This document shows, in pieces, positions 1-4,987 of a stretch of DNA of 5,157 nt. This DNA comes from a bacterium (lineage in GTDB: Bacteria; Krumholzibacteriota; Krumholzibacteriia; JACNKJ01): positions 1 through 5,157 of the forward strand of contig JACNKJ010000252.1 in the NCBI GenBank assembly GCA_014382085.1, given 5' to 3'. Position 1 is the stretch's first letter. Each line of letters begins with the position of its first letter. The notes under the pieces were generated by a model. The model made no database searches and was not told where the DNA came from. It saw only the letters and a program-made list of their open reading frames with translations. A program made the translations under genes and the position numbers.

Positions 1-559
1 TCAGCTGACTCAAAACTGTGTCGCTACTAAGAAGAATCTCGAGCAGGCCAAGATCTTCTTGAAAATAGTTTCGATGCAATTCTGAATCGAAGGGACAATT
101 ACTAAGCGCGTTCGGATCTTGCTGACGATACAGATCGAGAAGAGCGACCGTGAAGTCGTTTCGCTCTTTTGCGATTTTGGCTCCGTTAAACCGGCTGAAG
201 AAATTGCTTTCGAGTCCGGCAAAGGAAGGGTAGGCAACACTGTAGGTACCCCAGGGTCTACGATGGGGAAATCTCAAGGCCGTCCAGAGAAGAGCCTCTG
301 TGGAATAACCCGATAGCAAGGAATCTCCGACCTTAAAAGACTCCCTTGGGTTCGGACCGACGCCTTCACGAAAGGCTCGGGAAGCGTCTTTCCATTCCGG
401 CGTTCCTGGCAACAGGGGAAATTTGTAGACCTCGAGGGTTTCCGCTCCCGTGTATCGGTAGGGATTGTAAGGTTCGCAGGACTTCACAGAAGCGGGGGAC
501 GCGAGAATCGCCAAGATAGCTACTAGCACTGTGCAAATGACTGTTTCGATTCGCATCAT
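1..559 (-). CDS. secreted protein of unknown function, C-terminus cut by window edge
   Basis: The frame is open without a stop from ATG 559 to the left edge, giving 186 codons. I do not recognise the family. The first residues, MMRIETVICTVLVAILAILA, have a hydrophobic core at about residues 7-20 followed by SPAS, which fits an Sec signal peptide cleaved near residue 23. A cysteine at 28 follows VKS, which is a poor lipobox, so a lipoprotein is unlikely. The mature part is rich in aromatic residues and proline, has two visible cysteines (28 and 155), and shows no membrane segment or repeat. ATG 559 is chosen because AGGAGG lies five bases upstream; a second ATG follows directly at 556. The gene starts 50 bases after the stop of the secreted-protein gene at 610-1062 and is probably cotranscribed with it. 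Base composition looks more AT-rich than in the sigma and HD genes. Location in periplasm or outside the cell is inferred. Confidence 0.75.
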   Translation of the reverse strand, partial: MMRIETVICTVLVAILAILASPASVKSCEPYNPYRYTGAETLEVYKFPLLPGTPEWKDASRAFREGVGPNPRESFKVGDSLLSGYSTEALLWTALRFPHRRPWGTYSVAYPSFAGLESNFFSRFNGAKIAKERNDFTVALLDLYRQQDPNALSNCPFDSELHRNYFQEDLGLLEILLSSDTVLSQL

Positions 560-564
560 GGACC

Positions 565-570
565 CCTCCT
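565..570 (-). promoter_or_regulatory. strong ribosome binding site for the left-edge gene
   Basis: The minus strand reads AGGAGG here, followed by the five bases GGTCC and then ATG at 559-557. The perfect anti-16S match and its spacing are the main reason to accept the partial open frame as a gene and to place its start at 559 rather than at the second ATG. Confidence 0.8.
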
Positions 571-609
571 CGGATTCGGCATTGCATCGAACACCGTTTC
601 CAAATGAAA

Positions 610-1062
610 TCAGCCTTCATCCTTGCCGCATCGTTTGATGCAGTCTCCGCTGTTTCTCCCGGCCAAACAAATGCGCAGACAGGACCAATCCGTGGGGGTG
701 GACTGCCGCGAATCCGCGTCTGGTGGAACCAAGCTTTCGCTACCCATAAGCCAGAGCATGACCTCGCCCAGCGGAAGCTTCACGGGACCAAGGCGTATAG
801 GTAGACCGGCATCCAAAAGGACCGGCGTATGGCCCGGCAAATCATCAAGCAGAGCCTGAGGCACATTCATTAGGATGACACGGAAAGCACTATCAAGTGG
901 GCGGATCTCGAGGTAGTCATAGTGGGCCGGCTGAGAAAAGAGCGGACCGCCGTGGGGGCGATAGAGGGTTCGCAAGGTTGACCAACTAAGCTGGGTCTCG
1001 GCTGACATTGCGAATTGGGGGATTAGAAGCGCCACAAGAGGAAGAAGAATGAGACGTCTCAT
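610..1062 (-). CDS. secreted 150-aa protein with C-terminal twin CX3C motif, function unknown
   Basis: The 150-residue product begins MRRLILLPLVALLIPQFAMSAET, a textbook signal peptide: two arginines, a hydrophobic core at about 4-17, and cleavage probably after AMSA at residue 21. The mature protein should be periplasmic or secreted. I recognise no domain. The middle (about 45-105) is rich in leucine and proline and could be a small beta-rich fold. The last 25 residues contain four cysteines, C128, C132, C141 and C145, spaced CX3C-X8-CX3C. These are the only cysteines in the mature chain, so two disulfides pairing the CX3C motifs, or a metal site, are plausible but inferred. ATG 1062 has GAGGAG eight bases upstream. 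The stop TGA is at 612-610, and the next gene on the same strand starts 50 bases later, suggesting a two-gene transcript. Confidence 0.8.
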   Translation of the reverse strand: MRRLILLPLVALLIPQFAMSAETQLSWSTLRTLYRPHGGPLFSQPAHYDYLEIRPLDSAFRVILMNVPQALLDDLPGHTPVLLDAGLPIRLGPVKLPLGEVMLWLMGSESLVPPDADSRQSTPTDWSCLRICLAGRNSGDCIKRCGKDEG

Positions 1063-1155
1063 GGGATCATCTCCTCATCAGGGGGGCAACGATCCTATCT
1101 GCAGACTCCGTTCCCGCTTCAGGTCTCCTGTAACTTAACTATTAACAACAACTTA

Positions 1156-1164
1156 ATGATATCA
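1156..1164 (-). promoter_or_regulatory. possible extended -10 promoter for the secreted-protein pair
   Basis: The minus strand reads TGA followed by TATCAT, which matches an extended -10 (TGnTATAAT) with one mismatch. It sits in an AT-rich block about 95 bases upstream of ATG 1062 and downstream of the terminator of the previous unit, where a promoter for this pair is expected. No good -35 box is seen 16-18 bases upstream. The two AACTTAA copies flanking the region could be binding half-sites. This is a weak assignment. Confidence 0.25.
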
Positions 1165-1194
1165 CACTCGAGCAATCACAGGGAAAAGCGCCGG

Positions 1195-1218
1195 AAATCC
1201 GGACACAGGTCCGAATTT
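1195..1218. repeat. imperfect inverted repeat, 10-bp arms
   Basis: Arms 1195-1204 and 1209-1218 pair around the four-base loop ACAG with a single mismatch (1199 against 1214). It lies between the leftward terminator and the promoter-like block. It could be an operator or a secondary RNA hairpin; neither is shown by the sequence alone. Confidence 0.45.
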
Positions 1219-1223
1219 GAGAA

Positions 1224-1246
1224 CGATCCTGCTGGCGGGAGGATCG
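1224..1246. repeat. short inverted repeat CGATCCT/AGGATCG
   Basis: Perfect seven-base arms at 1224-1230 and 1240-1246 flank a nine-base spacer. It lies directly beyond the T-rich end of the leftward terminator. It may be a protein-binding site or chance; arms this short are only mildly significant. Confidence 0.35.
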
Positions 1247-1269
1247 GGTCTGCTTCCCAAAAATGCAAA

Positions 1270-1297
1270 AAAGGACGGGCCACTCGGCCCGTCCTTT
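1270..1297 (-). terminator. rho-independent terminator of the sigma-factor operon
   Basis: The minus strand folds into a perfect 12-bp hairpin (arms 1286-1297 and 1270-1281, AAAGGACGGGCC with its complement) with a four-base loop. It is followed by more T residues (1269-1267), then GCA and another T-rich run. The arm and tail together give six T in a row on the minus strand, the correct polarity for leftward transcription from the TPR gene, which ends about 100 bases upstream. On the plus strand the hairpin is followed only by TTTCG, so rightward termination would be weaker, and no plus-strand gene needs it. Confidence 0.85.
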
Positions 1298-1399
1298 CGT
1301 CTCAACTCTTTGCCTAAGGAGGTTTTTTACTGCTGGAGGTCTCTCACTCGCTCAAGGTGATTCCCTTACGACCAGAAGGCCTTCAGGTTCCAGGAATAA

Positions 1400-2050
1400 T
1401 CACTGAAGCTCGCGATCCAGCCGCCCCCGCTGCGGATATTCCCTGAATTCCAGAGCCCTCTGAAAATCTTCCATGGCCAAGCTGTTCTGTCCCAAGGCCT
1501 TCCGAGCCATTCCCCGAACATGGTAGTACTCGGCGTAATCCCGAAATTTTAGCTCGGCGAGATCTAGATGCTCCAGGGCCCGGTCCCAATGGCCGGAGGT
1601 CGCCCGAGCCAGAGCCGCCAAATAGTGCACGGCATCGCTATCGGGCATGGCTTCCAGGGCCAGCTCCATTTCCCGCAGGGCTTCGCCGGACTGACCCTGC
1701 CCAATGCGACCCAGGGCCCGCATCATGGGCTCGGAGGCCTTGCGGCGTGGGTGATTGTAGAAGCCCCAGAGCAGGATTAACCCTCCCAGGGATACCACCA
1801 CAGCCCAATTCCGCGAAAAAATCGCCACGAGAAGCGAAGCTCCGAAGATCATGAAGAAGAGGCAGCCCCAGGGCGTAGATCCGTCGGGGGCCAGGATGCC
1901 GTGGCGATCCTCGCCCTCACGCAAAGTGAGGGAGAGGGGAAGATCTTTGGGATTGGCCAGGGCGCGCGGCTGATCCACCGGCAGAACGAGCCGACGGAGA
2001 CCAGGACCGATGCGTGTGCCAGCCCGGTTCTTAAAAGGATTGAACTCCAA
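1400..2050 (-). CDS. membrane-anchored TPR-repeat protein, third gene of sigma operon
   Basis: The 216-residue product has an N-terminal polar region (1-60), two adjacent hydrophobic segments at about 61-78 and 82-98, then three TPR-like helical pairs at about 104-137, 140-172 and 173-205. The repeats show G at the loop position and the A...AL...P pattern, for example in SGEALREMELALEAMP and WDRALEHLDLAELKF. TPRs bind other proteins; here they should face the cytoplasm if the two helices form a hairpin, which is inferred. The gene starts two bases after the TAA of the upstream membrane-protein gene, so translation is probably coupled by reinitiation. No ATG or GTG is available near the junction; TTG at 2050 is the start that keeps the whole N-terminus, with only a weak ribosome site. 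A GTG 24 codons later is an alternative. A strong terminator follows about 100 bases downstream. Role unknown; a scaffold or sensor linked to the sigma factor is a guess from the operon. Confidence 0.8.
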   Translation of the reverse strand: MEFNPFKNRAGTRIGPGLRRLVLPVDQPRALANPKDLPLSLTLREGEDRHGILAPDGSTPWGCLFFMIFGASLLVAIFSRNWAVVVSLGGLILLWGFYNHPRRKASEPMMRALGRIGQGQSGEALREMELALEAMPDSDAVHYLAALARATSGHWDRALEHLDLAELKFRDYAEYYHVRGMARKALGQNSLAMEDFQRALEFREYPQRGRLDRELQ

Positions 2051-2052
2051 GC

Positions 2053-2463
2053 TTACCAGTCCAGAGGTAGAAAGTTGGGTGTGCGTCCACGAACGAGGAA
2101 GGTGAGCAGGCTAATGCCCGCTCCCAGGATGACAAGATACCACAAGTTGAAGCTCGGCATCTGGATATCCAGGAGCTGCATGGTCAACCTCAGCGCGCCG
2201 CCGGCCCCGTCGTCGTCGCCGCTGTCGGGGGCGTAGGCGCCCCAGATGGAGAAGATCATCAGTAGAACCAGAATGACGAGGGGCAGGAAGATCATGAGTA
2301 GCTTAAGGTTAGGACTGCCGCTGGCGGGCAGGGTCAATGCCTCGCCGTCGTGTCGAGCCAGCACCCGGCTCTTCCAGGCTTGCCCAGTGATTCGCGCCTT
2401 ATCGTCTTCATAGAGCGCGGCGTTTTTTAAGTGCTCGCCGATGCGGGCAGGGCGCTCTGTCAT
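2053..2463 (-). CDS. two-TM membrane protein coupled to ECF sigma gene, candidate anti-sigma factor
   Basis: This 136-residue protein has a basic and acidic cytoplasmic-type N-terminus of about 52 residues, a strong membrane helix at 53-76 (LLMIFLPLVILVLLMIF core), a loop of about 30 residues with an acidic glycine-rich stretch (APDSGDDDGAGGA), and a second helix at about 106-124 ending in the positively charged LVRGR. I recognise no named family. The start ATG overlaps the sigma-factor stop in ATGA, the usual translational coupling between ECF sigma factors and their anti-sigma partners, and the soluble N-terminus plus membrane anchor fits that role. Against it, there is no zinc-type HxxxCxxC anti-sigma motif, no cysteine at all, and two helices rather than the common one. 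The function is therefore inferred from position and topology only. The TPR gene follows two bases after its TAA. Confidence 0.8.
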   Translation of the reverse strand: MTERPARIGEHLKNAALYEDDKARITGQAWKSRVLARHDGEALTLPASGSPNLKLLMIFLPLVILVLLMIFSIWGAYAPDSGDDDGAGGALRLTMQLLDIQMPSFNLWYLVILGAGISLLTFLVRGRTPNFLPLDW

Positions 2464-3011
2464 GACTCATCCTCCAGTTCGTTCTTGAGCCGGGACAAGG
2501 CCCGGTGCACCCTAACTTTCGCGGTTCCCAGGGGAATGTCAAGACGCTCGGCAAGTTCCGAAAGCTTGAGTTCCTCCAGGTAGCGAAGGGCTAAAACTTC
2601 TCGATCCCGCGGGCCCAGGCGGCCGAGTGCCTCATGGACTCGATCCGAGGTCTCCAGGCGCTCCAGGATCTTCTCGGGATTGTCCCCGGGATCCGCATGG
2701 GTGGCCGCCGCCTCAATGGGGGCCTCGCGATCGCCCAGCCGGCCCGCCTTTTCCAGGTATCGGACACCTTCGCGCCAGGCGATGCGGTAGAGCCAGGTGG
2801 ATATCCGGCTCTCGCCGCGAAAATCCGGAAGGGCGCCGAGGGCCCGGTCGAAAACCCGGTAGAGAACCTCTTCCTCCTCGACACGCATACGACGAAGCAG
2901 GGCGCCGACATAGGATTCCCAGTCGGCCAGGAAGCGGGTTGCCCGCCGCCGGTCGAGGGGGAGATAGGTTCGGGCCTCCTCCCGGGGGTCCTCGGTGCCC
3001 TGCTTTATCAT
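2460..3011 (-). CDS. ECF-type RNA polymerase sigma factor
   Basis: The 183-residue product has the two-domain layout of a group 4 (ECF) sigma-70 factor. Region 2 spans about residues 22-90, with the core-binding and -10 recognition signature FRGESRISTWLYRIA at about 64-78. A variable linker follows. Region 4 spans about 125-176, with LGPRDREVLALRYLEELKLS leading into the helix-turn-helix LSELAERLDIPLGTAKVRVHRAL that reads the -35 element. It would direct RNA polymerase to a small regulon. The frame is open further upstream to 3245, but that part is low-complexity and overlaps the divergent gene. ATG 3011 is chosen because GGAAG lies eight bases upstream; ATG 3026 is the alternative (188 residues). 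Its stop overlaps the next gene's start as ATGA. A promoter-like AACC...GGTC pair lies just upstream (3037-3059), which would fit autoregulation. Confidence 0.92.
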   Translation of the reverse strand: MIKQGTEDPREEARTYLPLDRRRATRFLADWESYVGALLRRMRVEEEEVLYRVFDRALGALPDFRGESRISTWLYRIAWREGVRYLEKAGRLGDREAPIEAAATHADPGDNPEKILERLETSDRVHEALGRLGPRDREVLALRYLEELKLSELAERLDIPLGTAKVRVHRALSRLKNELEDES

Positions 3012-3036
3012 AGTTGCCGCTTCCATCACTTTCTTG

Positions 3037-3059
3037 GACCGCTTCGCGCCCGAAAGGTT
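3037..3059 (-). promoter_or_regulatory. possible ECF-type promoter of the sigma operon
   Basis: On the minus strand AACC (3059-3056) is followed after 15 bases by GGTC (3040-3037). ECF promoters typically have AAC in the -35 and a CGTC/GTC-like -10 about 16 bases away, so this is a candidate autoregulated promoter. Transcription would start near 3030, close to both possible sigma start codons. The assignment rests on short motifs and is tentative. Confidence 0.25.
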
Positions 3060-3081
3060 ACGGGGCGATGGACCGGGGTGA

Positions 3082-3105
3082 AACCCTTTTTCCGTTGGCC
3101 GGGTC
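3082..3105 (+). promoter_or_regulatory. possible ECF-type promoter of the DUF6249-like gene
   Basis: On the plus strand TGAAACC (AACC at 3082-3085) is followed after 16 bases by GGTC (3102-3105), with a T-run in the spacer. It has the same AACC/GGTC pair as the opposite-facing motif at 3037-3059. A start near 3112-3115 would give a leader of about 50 bases containing the AGGAG ribosome site. The motif is short and the call tentative. Confidence 0.25.
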
Positions 3106-3155
3106 AGAGTGGGCGAAACAGGGGCGGGGGCCTGGGCCCTGCACGTCGTCGAACC

Positions 3156-3160
3156 AGGAG
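3156..3160 (+). promoter_or_regulatory. ribosome binding site fixing the start of the DUF6249-like gene
   Basis: AGGAG followed by ATAAC and ATG 3166. This makes 3166 the start rather than the in-frame GTG at 3109, whose 19 extra residues (MGETGAGAWALHVVEPGDN) do not look like the membrane segment that opens this family. Confidence 0.75.
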
Positions 3161-3165
3161 ATAAC

Positions 3166-3543
3166 ATGGAAAACGTTGTAGCCATCTTCATCCCGATCGT
3201 CGCCATTGTTATGGTCTTCAGCATTCCAATTGTGGCGATCATCACGGAACACCTTCAGAAGAACAAGAAGGCCGAGATCCTCAAAAAGGCCATTGAGATG
3301 GGTACGCCTATCGACAATCTGAAGCTGGATGAACCCAAGAAGCGTATGCCCTATCGAAGTGGCATGGTGACGACGGCTTCCGGTATCGGTGTGGTAATTT
3401 TCGGTATTGCCATGAGCCGAATTGAAAATGAACCAGAGCCCATGCTTGTCTTCATCGGAATGGGCTCGGTTGTCATTCTTATTGGGCTGGCGCTTCTGAT
3501 CAACGACAAGATGAATTACGACCGCATCTTCAAGGACGACTAG
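3166..3543 (+). CDS. DUF6249-like small inner membrane protein
   Basis: The 125-residue product opens with a membrane helix at about 4-26 (IFIPIVAIVMVFSIPIVAII), followed by a charged helix with KKAEILKKAIEMGTPI, a short linker, and two further helices at about 67-83 and 93-112, ending in a charged tail. This order, including the IPIVAI helix and the KAIE-G-P element, matches what I recall of the DUF6249 family of uncharacterised membrane proteins, which I believe often lie close to ECF sigma-factor genes. I cannot confirm the family by search. It is transcribed away from the sigma operon, with 154 bases between the start codons, and a candidate ECF promoter lies upstream, so it may belong to the sigma regulon (inference). 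Its TAG stop shares CTAG with the stop of the convergent HD gene, leaving no room for a terminator between them. Confidence 0.85.
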   Translation: MENVVAIFIPIVAIVMVFSIPIVAIITEHLQKNKKAEILKKAIEMGTPIDNLKLDEPKKRMPYRSGMVTTASGIGVVIFGIAMSRIENEPEPMLVFIGMGSVVILIGLALLINDKMNYDRIFKDD

Positions 3544-4886
3544 TTCGAATCTTCACTGAGTTCGCGATCCGCGAATTCATCCCCCAGCTCCAGGTCTTCC
3601 ACGCGGAGGGCCTGGAGCATCTTTGCGTCCTCGGCCGGGAAGCACCACATGTGCATGGGATAGACTTTCTCCAGTGCCGAAATGGACGGGCTGATTTCGT
3701 CGATCTCGGCGATGGATCCGTCGCGCTGGCGCACGAGAATGCCGGTGCTGGCAAGGCGGCTGGGATCGTACTGCTTGTAGAAGATGTCGGTGGCGTCCTC
3801 GAATAGGAAGCGGTGCTTCACGTTGTCGCCGTATTTTTCGCGCATAAGCTCGTAGGCCCGTTCCCGCAGTGCGGCCAGTTCCGGAGTATCCGCCGGGGCG
3901 TGGAAAAGTCTCACCTTGTAGAGATCGCGATGCATGATGCGGCGCGCGAGGTCGGCGAGAATCTCGTCGCTCTCGCGGGTCCAGATTTTCATGCAAACCT
4001 TGAGTTCAGCATCGTCGAGAAGCAGGTAATCGTCCAAGGCCATTTCCTTGCCGCTCATGATGCGGATGACCGGATTATCCGCCGGCGCGAAATCCAGCTT
4101 GCCCGAACGCAAAAGTTCCTGGGCGCGACGCACCAGAGCCATGAACATGGCCTCGGCGCTCCAAACCGTTTTATGGAAATAGACCTGCCGATACATGTGG
4201 TAGCGCGCGAGTAGATAGGCCTCGGTGGGATGGAAACCCTTGGCGCCCACAATGACCATGTCGTGCTGATCATCGCGCAACACTTCGAGGCCGAGGAGCA
4301 AACGCTCGAGATCGAAGATGCCGTACTTCACGCCGGTCATGGTGCTGTCGCGCAGCAGGTAGTCGAGGCGGTCGGCGTCCAGCTGTCCGCTGATGACCCG
4401 CGGCAGGAATTTCTTGGGATGCCGATGCGCGATCATCTCGGCGATGCGCTCGGGCAGGCCCAGGTCGTAACTGGCCAGCACATGATTCACCTGCGTGCTG
4501 GGATCCAGAATGATGCGCTTGGTCCATTCCTCGTGGCCCACGCCCAGGACCATTTCGCTGACATGGCTGAAGGGGCCGTGGCCCAGGTCGTGGAGTAGGG
4601 CGGCCACGCGGGTTTCCAGGCGATCTTCCGCCGTGATCTCGCAGGACTTGCTTAGCTGGTCGAGTATGCGCCCGGCCAGATGCATCACGCCGATGCTATG
4701 GGCAAAACGCGTGTGCTCGGCGCCTTGGTAGACCAAGTTGGTCAAGCCCAACTGGCGAATACGCCGTAAGCGCTGGAATTCGAGGGTGTTGACCAGGCGC
4801 CAGATAAGGGCATCGGCCGGATCTTCACGATCGAGCGTGATAATGCCGTGAATGGTGTCGCGTAGGAATATTTCTCGGGAGGCCAT
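3540..4886 (-). CDS. HD-domain phosphohydrolase, SAMHD1/YwfO-like, probable dNTP triphosphohydrolase
   Basis: The 448-residue product belongs to the HD superfamily branch containing SAMHD1 and bacterial YwfO-type proteins, which remove triphosphate from deoxynucleotides in the cytoplasm; the exact substrate is not visible. It opens with REIFLRDTIHGIITL, the usual start of the family. With ATG 4886 as residue 1, the metal-site residues are all present: H63 in HTRFAHSIGV, H99 and D100 in LLHDLGHGPFSH (also H103 and H108), and D172 in GQLDADRLDYLLRDS, where R173, Y176 and D180 match SAMHD1 substrate-contact positions. The C-terminal half is helical and typical in length. No start has a ribosome site; ATG 4910 (eight residues more) and TTG 4922 are alternatives. 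I prefer 4886 because the homologous region begins right after it. The gene is monocistronic here, divergent from the gene at 4988 and convergent with the DUF6249-like gene. Confidence 0.93.
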   Translation of the reverse strand: MASREIFLRDTIHGIITLDREDPADALIWRLVNTLEFQRLRRIRQLGLTNLVYQGAEHTRFAHSIGVMHLAGRILDQLSKSCEITAEDRLETRVAALLHDLGHGPFSHVSEMVLGVGHEEWTKRIILDPSTQVNHVLASYDLGLPERIAEMIAHRHPKKFLPRVISGQLDADRLDYLLRDSTMTGVKYGIFDLERLLLGLEVLRDDQHDMVIVGAKGFHPTEAYLLARYHMYRQVYFHKTVWSAEAMFMALVRRAQELLRSGKLDFAPADNPVIRIMSGKEMALDDYLLLDDAELKVCMKIWTRESDEILADLARRIMHRDLYKVRLFHAPADTPELAALRERAYELMREKYGDNVKHRFLFEDATDIFYKQYDPSRLASTGILVRQRDGSIAEIDEISPSISALEKVYPMHMWCFPAEDAKMLQALRVEDLELGDEFADRELSEDSN

Positions 4887-4937
4887 GGGGCTGAAACTAG
4901 AGAGTTGCATGCAGGGAGTCAATACGAGTAGGCCCGG

Positions 4938-4946
4938 TTGTCACAA
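4938..4946. repeat. palindrome TTGTCACAA in divergent control region
   Basis: A nine-base palindrome centred on 4942, midway between the HD hydrolase start and ATG 4988. A second short inverted pair, AATTG (4949-4953) and CAATT (4967-4971), lies beside it. Together they could form an operator shared by both genes, or the minus-strand TTGTGA could act as a -35 box for the HD gene with a poor -10 (TATTGA, 4924-4919). Chance is not excluded at this length. Confidence 0.3.
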
Positions 4947-4950
4947 GGAA

Positions 4951-4981
4951 TTGTATCAAAACACTTCAATTATGCTATGTT
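4951..4981 (+). promoter_or_regulatory. probable promoter of the right-edge gene, extended -10 next to the start codon
   Basis: TGC followed by TATGTT (-10 at 4976-4981) fits an extended -10, TGnTATnnT. TTGTAT at 4951-4956 is a possible -35 with a long 19-base spacer. The usual distance from -10 to transcription start places the start at about 4988, which is the A of the ATG, so the mRNA would be leaderless. The absence of any ribosome site before this ATG agrees with that. Confidence 0.4.
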
Positions 4982-4987
4982 CCGCCC

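Larger units (their letters stand above)
1063..1399. other. 337-bp gene-free stretch between two leftward units
   Basis: No convincing gene lies here on either strand. It holds, from low to high coordinate: the leader and AGGAG-type ribosome site of the secreted-protein gene (1071-1076), an AT-rich block at 1131-1165 with two copies of AACTTAA (1132-1138 and 1150-1156), two short inverted repeats (1195-1218 and 1224-1246), and a strong leftward terminator (1270-1297). A roughly 100-base stretch then separates the terminator from the TPR gene's stop codon. In that stretch AAGGAGG at 1316-1322 on the plus strand looks like a ribosome site but has no suitably spaced start and frame. Confidence 0.6.

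Noticed and set aside
119..316. Plus-strand frame inside the left-edge gene
   Set aside because: It is antisense to a 186-codon open frame that has a signal peptide and perfect AGGAGG site; the plus-strand product shows no such features.
628..641. GCATC-GTTT-GATGC hairpin near the end of the secreted-protein gene
   Set aside because: Five-base arms inside coding sequence with no T-tract; too weak for a terminator and probably a by-product of the cysteine-rich codons.
1357..1446. Small plus-strand frame beginning at GTG near AAGGAGG (1316-1322)
   Set aside because: About 29 codons, the ribosome-like site is too far from the GTG, and the frame runs antisense into the TPR gene with no recognisable product.
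2591..3013. Long open frames on both strands within the sigma gene
   Set aside because: They are alternative-frame shadows of a GC-rich gene with arginine/proline-rich products; the sigma frame has clear conserved motifs.
3109..3165. Longer start of the DUF6249-like gene at GTG 3109
   Set aside because: No ribosome site there, whereas AGGAG lies five bases before ATG 3166, and the extra residues precede the family's usual first membrane helix.
3012..3245. N-terminal extension of the sigma factor up to 3245
   Set aside because: The extra residues are low-complexity, do not resemble any sigma region, have no ribosome site and overlap the coding start of the well-supported plus-strand gene at 3166.
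3813..4731. Several open frames of 70-133 codons opposite or offset to the HD gene
   Set aside because: All overlap the conserved HD coding sequence, lack ribosome sites and give products with no recognisable domain.
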